Below are positions 57,233 through 64,000 of a stretch of DNA of 64,000 bases, piece after piece; position 1 is the stretch's first letter, and every line of letters starts with the position of its first letter. The notes beneath the pieces are model-generated. The model made no database searches and was not told the DNA's origin. It saw only the letters and a program-made list of their open reading frames with translations. The stretch spans positions 1 to 64,000 of the forward strand of contig WIXG01000369.1 in the NCBI GenBank assembly GCA_009869945.1, given 5' to 3'. The translations under genes were made by a program, and so were the position numbers. This stretch comes from Mesaphorura yosii (lineage: Eukaryota; Arthropoda; Collembola; Poduromorpha; Tullbergiidae).

Positions 57233-57720
57233 CGTTATCGTTGAGTACGTTGAATACAACGAATGACAGACTAAAATTTCAATTTTCTTACAGCAGAGAC
57301 GACTGCCAAGCATCCAAACCTGAACCCATCCCAATAAAGTTTGATTTTTTTGCGAACAGGGGCAGCATGTGGGCCGGAATCGAGACCCACATGTGCCACA
57401 TGCATGTTTCAGGTCTTCACGTTTTTCCAATGATTGATTCTAATTGCTTCGAAAACTTTTTGAGCTTTATAACCCCTGATGAGCGCATTATTCAATGGTT
57501 TGCTTTGACATGTGCTAAACTATAAACTTGTTTCAAACAGATTTGTAACACTTCTTTATGCAGCATTCTGTATTGACACGCAACAACACAAACATTATCA
57601 AAGAATAAAGGATGAAATAAATTACCAGTTTGCTGTTGATGAATGGTGTTTTAAACATGTTTTCTTGTTTTTATCAAGTCGTTTTGGATTTGATTTGTTC
57701 GTGACTGACCGTATTTCACA
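57233..57720. other. Intergenic, nothing seen
   Basis: Short region between two minus-strand genes; no coding or RNA feature. An upstream open extension of the previous frame reaches about 57430 and is taken as 5' UTR. Confidence 0.4.
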
Positions 57721-58426
57721 TTAAAATTGATTTTGTGCTGCAATTGCATTTGCAATTGTGCCTGGTGCAAAATTCGGATTCGGAATTGCAATTCCACTGA
57801 CATTAATATTCAATATCCCTGATTGTCCAGGATTCAAGTTGGCCGAGATTTCCGTGATGTTTCTATGCAGGCTTTGAAGTTGCTTGATCGCCTGCTGTTG
57901 CTCGTCGCTCACCGCTGACGAGGCACTGTCCTGTGTCTGCGCCCCCGTGAGTCGTTGCAGAACGCGCTGGAGCCTTTCTGCTAAATGTGCAGCTTCGACT
58001 GCGACGAATGACTTTCCAGCAGCCAAGTTGAGGGATTGCGCGACAAGACCCACGACTCCGGTCGCGAGAGGAATGTGAATCCTTCCTTTCTCTGTCGACT
58101 CTTCTTCCTCACTTTCTTCAGACGAAAAGTCTACGTGAATCTCCTGAATTCTGTTACTCTTCCGTTTCTGAGTCAGTTGCCTGCTCGTTTCGCGGTCCCT
58201 GAATGTGGAAATCAAGTTAAACTATTCAGAATTTTGTGTCACCTGATGACTATCGTCGTCGTCTGACTTACCGTACAAATGCGAGGTACTCAAACGCGAA
58301 AATCACACATGCAAGCGCCAAACCACACAAAAGTGTCAGTGGACTACGAAATTGTTCCGAAATCGCTTCAATCGTCTGACTCAGGATACTGGACACTTCA
58401 CTGCGCCCGCTGTGTCGAGCGTCCAT
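57721..58426 (-). CDS. Single-pass membrane protein, unknown
   Basis: Exons 58426-58272 and 58198-57721 (73-bp intron) give 210 residues. One hydrophobic segment near residues 28-50 (PLTLLCGLALACVIFAFEYL) with no signal peptide, then a charged acidic region (DFSSEESEEEESTEKGR), an alpha-helical part (GKSFVAVEAAHLAERLQRVL), and a tail with repeated Asn/Pro/Gly (NPGQSGILNINVSGIAIPNP). No family recognised. The upstream exon is needed to supply the start and membrane segment; splice consensus and phase agree. Confidence 0.65.
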
Positions 58427-59173
58427 GTCGAAGTCAGTCTTGCATTTGAACTATGGTCGCACATGCACGCATAAGCATAAGCTGCAGTACGTGAACTTCA
58501 GGCCGCAAGAAAGCAAAATGCTAAACCAGAATTGCCACTTGCAATTGAAGCGTGCTACCAAACAGCAAACGTAAACACATTAAAAGCTTTCTCAACCGTT
58601 TGACGAGGGACATGACTTGAAGCTCATGAGTTCAAAGGTGAAAACATGTCTCTGGAGGGCAGAGCCAAGCCCTCACACAATATCTGGGTTGCTTTTTCCA
58701 TCACAATTGCGAAGGTCATAACACACGCCGTGCTGGTAAACTACCTTTGGAGGAAACTATAAAGATACAAAGGGCCAATCTCTTCGTTAGAGTTCATAAT
58801 TTTTCCTGTAATTGTGTTCACAGATTATTGACAAGACCAATTTCTCCACGTACCTGTAGGAAATCTGATATTGCGTAAGACGCTGCTCACGATCAACTTA
58901 CCTGAGAGATCATCATTGCATTTGTGTCTATAACGACGAATACGTATCGGCTTGCAACTTTGTTCAAGATTGCTATTAGAAGTGATCAGTTGGCAATCTC
59001 ATATTATACACCGTATCATGTTTAAAATCCCACAACTATCTTTGATGCTTATCGCTGGTGCTAATGACAAATCAGTTTGCAGTACAAAAATCGCGTTTAC
59101 AGAGTGGTGGTGGCCCAGCATTTCATCCATTACAAAAGCAAAAAGTAGAACCAGGCTAACATAATCATCGGAA
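58427..59173. other. Intergenic, divergent promoters
   Basis: Between a minus-strand and a plus-strand gene; must hold both promoters. No coding feature supported; the frames near 58952-59190 are read on both strands without domain. Confidence 0.42.
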
Positions 59174-61800
59174 ATGTCTTCCAATCCCAACAGAGGCAGG
59201 CATATTGGCCATCATTCTCGTGATAGAGGAGTTCAAAATGAAAATCGGGTAGGCAGCCTGAGTTCTGCACTAAAATATTTTGACGTAGATTTAACTAATA
59301 ATTTAATCTCAGAATGCATTCCGGAGTGACCCTGAAGCCCAAAGTCATCAATCTTCGCTGTCGCCCAAATCCAAGCCAGCATCAGCGCCTGTTATCTTCA
59401 CCCACCCTTCGTGCGATGACGACGAAGACGAAGAGTGCAACACTTCGCCATCACCGCCGACAACACCAGCGGCGGAGTCAGAGATGGGTAAATCAGGTAC
59501 CTCTGCTACCTCGCCAGACGCAAGCGACGAAGCAGCAGACTCTGACCACGTCACATACACTTGGAGGAACTTAAATGTGTGGACAAACCCACCAAGGCCC
59601 TCAATTTTCGCTCTATTAAAGAAGTGCTTCAAATCGGACACACCCCATCAGCACCACCACCACCATGGAAGACAACGTCACAGGGTCCACAAGCACAAGA
59701 CTGTGGAGGAGGACGAAGTGAGCAGGAAAACCATCAACAGTGAGCGCTGGATGCTGCTGAATAATGGTTCGTGTGATTGCATAAGAAATTGTCCACTGCA
59801 GATGCAAAGAACAAGTCCATTGTCGTGTGTAGTTTCAGGAACCGTCACGTCAGGTCAATTAACTGGCATTCTTGGGGGTTCTGGCTCTGGCAAGTCGCTT
59901 CTATTCAACATCCTCTCATTTCGCGTCAGTGATTCACTTCATGTAAATGGTGATCGAATTCTGAATGGGGAGGAGGCCGAATACAACACGGTTTCCCGTG
60001 TTTTGGCCTACGTCCAGCAGCAAGATGCTTTTTTCGGCACGCTCACCGTACGCGAACATCTCACGCTCCAAGCGAGACTCCGAATGAATCCACAGATTCC
60101 GTATGAGACTCAGATGGTGCGTGTGACAGACGTCATCAACCAATTTGGCCTGCGAAAGTGCGAGAACACCGTCATCGGAATAACTGGGCGCGTCAAAGGA
60201 ATCTCGGGCGGAGAGCAGAAGCGGCTGGCGTTTGCGACGGAGATTTTGACTGACCCACCAATGCTCTTCTGTGACGTTTGTGCCCAACACGAATAGTTAC
60301 GCGTTGAAATGTTCGATGTAGTCATTCGTCGTTACAGGAGCCGACGTCTGGGCTGGACTCATTCATGGCTTTCACCATTGTTTCCGCTCTGAAGGATCTC
60401 TCTGTGAAACATGGCAAAGCCGTAATGACGACGATTCACCAGCCTTCCACTGACTGCTTCGCGCTCTTCGACAATCTGATAGTGCTGGCCGAAGGACGGG
60501 TGGCGTACTCCGGGCCTACTGCGAACGCGTTGGAGTTTATGGCATCAGCCGGCTACCCCAGCCCGGCGTACTACAATCCGGCCGAGTTCCTCACTTGCAG
60601 TCTGACAATACATCCGGAGGAGGAGGAAGATAGTCGCGAGTGCATTGACAACGTCTGCAACGCGTTTGAAGCCTCACCGCAATACGAACAGCTCATGGTA
60701 AGCTGCGACTGAGGTCCTTCATCAGCCCAAGACCCAATGCTACTGAATTGTTTGTCTTTTCTTAGGAACTTGTTGAGTCAACAATTCCCAACGACAGTTC
60801 CTCGTCCAGCAGCGGCTCGAGCTCCGACGCCTCGTCCCTCGTCGTCCCTTGCTCAAGCCCCAGACGTTACAAGACCTCGTGGTTCAAGCAGTTTCGTGTT
60901 CTTTACGGGCGCTCAATGAACGCTTTCTTGAAGGACCCCATCATGCTCAAGATTCGAGTTTTTCAAGTGCTAGCCATGGGCCTCCTGATTGGCCTGGGCT
61001 TTGGGAAACAACGCTTGGATCAATACGGAGTACAGAACGTCAATGGTTTCATGTTTGTCGAAGTCTCTTTCTTGTCCTTCTCATTCGCATTTGGTGTGAT
61101 TGACGCGTTTTGTCAAGAACTGCCCATCGTCATTCGAGAACACTCCAACGGCATGTACAGCCCTTCTGCGTATTTCGTGTCCAAGCTCCTGACCGAAATT
61201 CCTTACTACGTCGTATGTTCCTTGGTCACCACTGCACTGGACTTTTACATGCTGGGACTGCACGACTTGAGCGTGGACGCGACCGAGAACCTCGCCTACC
61301 TTCTCCTTATCGGTAGCAATTTAAGCTTTATATATATACCTATCAATTAACTATGATAATAACTTGAAATTCAAGGCACTATGAACATGTTGGTCTCTGT
61401 CGCATTCGGCTACTTCGTCTCCTGCCTCTCGGGACAAGTCAAGATCGCGATGGTGCTCCTGCCCGCTCTTCTCTTCCCTTTCCTCCTCCTTGGAGGTCTG
61501 TACATGGTCGGCGACTCGAAGGTCAATTTCTTAAACTGGGTCCGGGAACTCTCCTGGTACAGCCCGCTGTATCACAACATGCTGATCAACCAGTGGGGAG
61601 AAGTGAAGGGAATCGTCTGTAACGTCGCCAACGACACCTGCCTGGCCGACGGGACCATGACTGGAGAGACGGTCCTCAAGAAGGCGAATGCGTACGACGA
61701 CGTCTTCAAAGAAAACATGTGGAAAGTGGTTGGCCAGATCTGCCTCTACACCGTCCTGGCCTACGTGGGTCTCGTCATGCACACGAGGAAACGAGATTAA
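59174..61800 (+). CDS. ABCG-family half-transporter
   Basis: Exons 59174-59248, 59313-59766, 59833-60275, 60338-60697, 60766-61312 and 61376-61800 give 767 residues. Cytosolic N-terminal ATPase: Walker A GGSGSGKS, Q-loop YVQQQDAFFGTLTVREHL, signature GISGGEQKR, Walker B LLFCDEPTSGLDSF (spliced across 60275/60338; first residues read MLFCD), H-loop TTIHQPS. Then about six membrane helices and a Cys-bearing last extracellular loop (CNVANDTC). Half-size ABCG proteins dimerise and export lipids, pigments or xenobiotics. The N-terminal extension carries a His-rich patch (HQHHHHHGRQRHR). Intron 59832-59767 (66 bp, weak donor GTTCGT) is inferred because splicing restores LLNNVSGTV. AATAAA at 61863-61868. 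Confidence 0.88.
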
Positions 61801-62236
61801 GATTAGCTCCCAACTACAACTACCGAATTGACAAATATTTGTGATTTGTACCACCAAATGTAAATAAATACAAAATCATGTGAGTCTGATTAGAAATACG
61901 CTCTTACGTGGGAATTCCTTCGCGTTAAATGCACACGGGCCGTGAGGCATGTGAGCTAAGCCAAATGCTGATGGCTGATGTCACTTCAGAATTGGAGCCT
62001 TATCTTATCGAACAGCGAGCACGTACGCAGTACGAATCAACAACGGATTGGTGCTTGAGGGGTTAGTTAACTTTTTCCAGTTTATTCGCATAAACGTTCA
62101 GATTTGCACAACGCTTTTTTAAAGAATCCACTCGACAGTGCAGAGGCGTTTCAGTTTGTGGGAATTTTTTCAATGCATGAGCAATTAATCGTTCAGCGAA
62201 TTTTAATTCAGTGCACTGATTAAAACGGAAACGGAC
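61801..62236. other. Intergenic, nothing seen
   Basis: 3' UTR of the ABCG gene (poly(A) signal at 61863) and upstream region of the esterase-like gene. No other feature. Confidence 0.45.
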
Positions 62237-64000
62237 ATGGAATCAAACGAAGGAGCCAACGCCCAGCAACAGCAATCGGAAGCAGTTGGAGGCTCGGGCT
62301 ACCAAACTGCTACTGTCCTCGTACCGCCTCTTCAAGGCAAATCAACTGACAGCGGTGGAGTTCATTCAGCTCATGAGGAGCAAGGTTACAATGAAAAGTC
62401 GGGCGAACATGCACCGCTGCTGGGAAGCGGCACAGCTGGTCGTGATCGTCGCATTCCGCGCAAGCAATGCATCTGGAATATTGTCATGGCCGTCGCCTTA
62501 CTGGCGACCATCATCCTAATTGTGCTGCTCGTGGTCCTGAGCTCCAACGCGGCAAAAGAAGATGGAGGCGACGGTGACATGAATTCGACGATACTGGAGG
62601 AGAGTAGGTTCAATCTTCCATTCAGGATGCTGCAGGCAACTGGCGACGGCACGGATGCGGACGGGGAAGCGGTGGATCCCGGACCAGAACCTGCGCCTGA
62701 TCCGCCTGTCGCCCCAACGCCTCGAAATGGCACAGCTTCCGACGTTGCGAATGCGACCTCGTCGACGTTGGCTCCTGTTCCCGTTCCGGTCAACGTTACG
62801 ACACCAATCCCAATTCCAAGCTCTTCTGCTAACGAGAGCGCTTCCTCGGCACCAACAACAATCGCTCCAGCCACGACGACGCCTGAGCCTCCACTCGACA
62901 CCTCCATCCAGGTGCAGGTCGATCAGGGGCTTCTCCAGGGCGTGAGACTCAACTCCAGCACCGGCCGTGAGTACTTGGCATTCCTGGGCGTGCCGTACGC
63001 TCAGCCGCCAATTGGAAACTTTCGATTTAAGGTACAAGTCAACCGGCTTCCAAAGTGATTTGGTGTTTTTGTGGAAAACATTGGAAATTTGGATTCTAGG
63101 AGCCCGTTGAAGCTGAGGTATGGAATGGAACGTATAATGCAACAAAATATATGCCGCGATGCGTGGGTCACCACCGTGACGCGGAAGGAGTCGACTTCAG
63201 TGAAGACTGCCTGTACCTTAACGTGTACACGCCAAAGGTAACAAGGCAAAGGCAAACCAAAGCATTTAATCCTTTTAAGCATTGTTGCGTCATGATAATC
63301 AAGATAACCATTTTCTTGCATTTAAATGCTGCTTTAATGGTTCGCTCTGCAGAACTCGAGCGAAATTGGCACGAACACCAACAATCGAGGTGGAGGCTTC
63401 GGCGGTGGTGGTGGCGGCGGCGGTGGAGGGTTTGGTCGACGTGGACAGCGGAATCAATCTCCAGTGATCGTGTACTTGACTGGCGATGGAAATGGCGGCA
63501 GTGCAGACGCAAAGGCGGTCGTGGATCAGTTTATGGCTCAGAACGTGACTGTTGTGACGCTAAATTATCGAGTGGGCATTTTCGGTGGGTTACGTTACGA
63601 CGTTACGAGTAGTCCGCGTATCAATTTTGACATAATGCTGATGACGATGACGCTGACTCGTGGCACTTTGCAGGAACCTTGAACTTAAACACAAGCAACG
63701 CTGCCGGTAACCAAGGTCTCAAGGACCAGGCCATGGCTCTGAAGTGGGTCAAGGACAACATTCGTGAGTTTGGAGGAAATAGACGAAAACTGACGCTGTT
63801 TGGTGCTCCGGGCATTGGATCGGCGCACGTGACAGCCCACTTGATCTCGCCGTCGGGTGATAGCACGTTCAAGCGAGCCGTGGTGAACTCAGGGTCCGTG
63901 CTCCAGCAAGGTTACTTTACGCCGTTATCTGAGTCGTTGTCATACGCGATGGCAATCGGATCCAGTCTGAACTGCAGTACGAATCAGATCACGGTGGCTG
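62237..64000 (+). CDS. Neurotactin-like type II membrane esterase-fold protein (3' cut)
   Basis: Exons 62237-63031, 63100-63237, 63353-63584 and 63674 to the edge. A cytosolic N-terminus of about 78 residues is followed by a membrane helix (NIVMAVALLATIILIVLLVV, about 81-100), a Pro/Thr/Ser-rich stalk, then a carboxylesterase-type domain from about residue 228: REYLAFLGVPYAQPPIGNF, SEDCLYLNVYTP, VTVVTLNYRVGIFG, GNQGLKDQAMALKWVKDNI. At the nucleophile elbow, where GESAG is normal, the sequence is LFGAPGIGSAH, so the catalytic Ser is gone. Type II orientation plus a dead esterase domain fits neurotactin and other cholinesterase-like adhesion molecules. A poly-Gly loop (GGGFGGGGGGGGGG) is inserted in exon 3. 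The C-terminal half lies outside the window. Confidence 0.82.

Noticed and set aside
7941-59832. Several introns are multiples of three without stops (7941-8018, 23825-23905, 33459-33545, 56391-56471, 59767-59832), suggesting widespread regulated retention
   Set aside because: Of the roughly 50 introns mapped, about one third have lengths divisible by three, as chance predicts, and short introns often lack stops. No enrichment; only individual cases are worth testing.

Overview
The window looks like nuclear DNA of an arthropod, most likely a springtail-like hexapod (Collembola). The evidence is spliced genes with very short GT-AG introns (most 57-110 bp), insect-type genes (a snakeskin septate-junction protein, a Gly-rich Argonaute-2, prickle, a neurotactin-like esterase, gustatory receptors), an expanded F-box/LRR family and a small cluster of six-to-seven-pass chemoreceptors. 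The phylum is well supported; the class is inference. I saw no rRNA, tRNA, CRISPR array or intact transposon, and no viral fossil that I could support.

Left part (1-22.4 kb). A myosin XV gene runs off the left edge on the minus strand, with nearly all of it in one 5.56-kb exon. Next come a small secreted Cys-containing protein, a secreted lipocalin-like protein, and an accessory block. The block holds two chemoreceptor paralogs with identical exon lengths (10.1-11.4 kb and 21.1-22.4 kb), a truncated third copy, a single-exon relative, a secreted WAP four-disulfide protein, one intact F-box/LRR gene and one decayed F-box gene.

Middle (23-44 kb). Mostly minus-strand housekeeping and physiology genes: a 16-exon SLC6 transporter, a catalytically dead-looking secreted lipase (plus strand), a TraB-domain protein, Argonaute-2, snakeskin, and two mitochondrial crotonases that flank a gustatory receptor and a sigma-class GST pseudogene.

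Right part (44.6-64 kb). An 11-exon secreted protein whose outer parts read as an alpha-carbonic-anhydrase domain without zinc ligands, split by about 300 residues of helical sequence; a 3.3-kb non-coding stretch; prickle (PET plus three LIM domains plus a CaaX end); a small membrane protein with a suspicious stop; two minus-strand membrane proteins; an ABCG half-transporter; and the 5' part of a type II membrane esterase-like adhesion protein, cut by the right edge.

The genes do not form one pathway. Loose themes are epithelial and neural surface proteins (snakeskin, prickle, neurotactin-like, CA-related), chemosensation and detoxification (receptors, ABCG, GST remnant), and small-RNA defence (Argonaute-2). 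Several enzyme folds here have lost catalytic residues (lipase, esterase, carbonic anhydrase). All exon boundaries were read by eye from splice consensus, reading phase and protein continuity, without transcript data.
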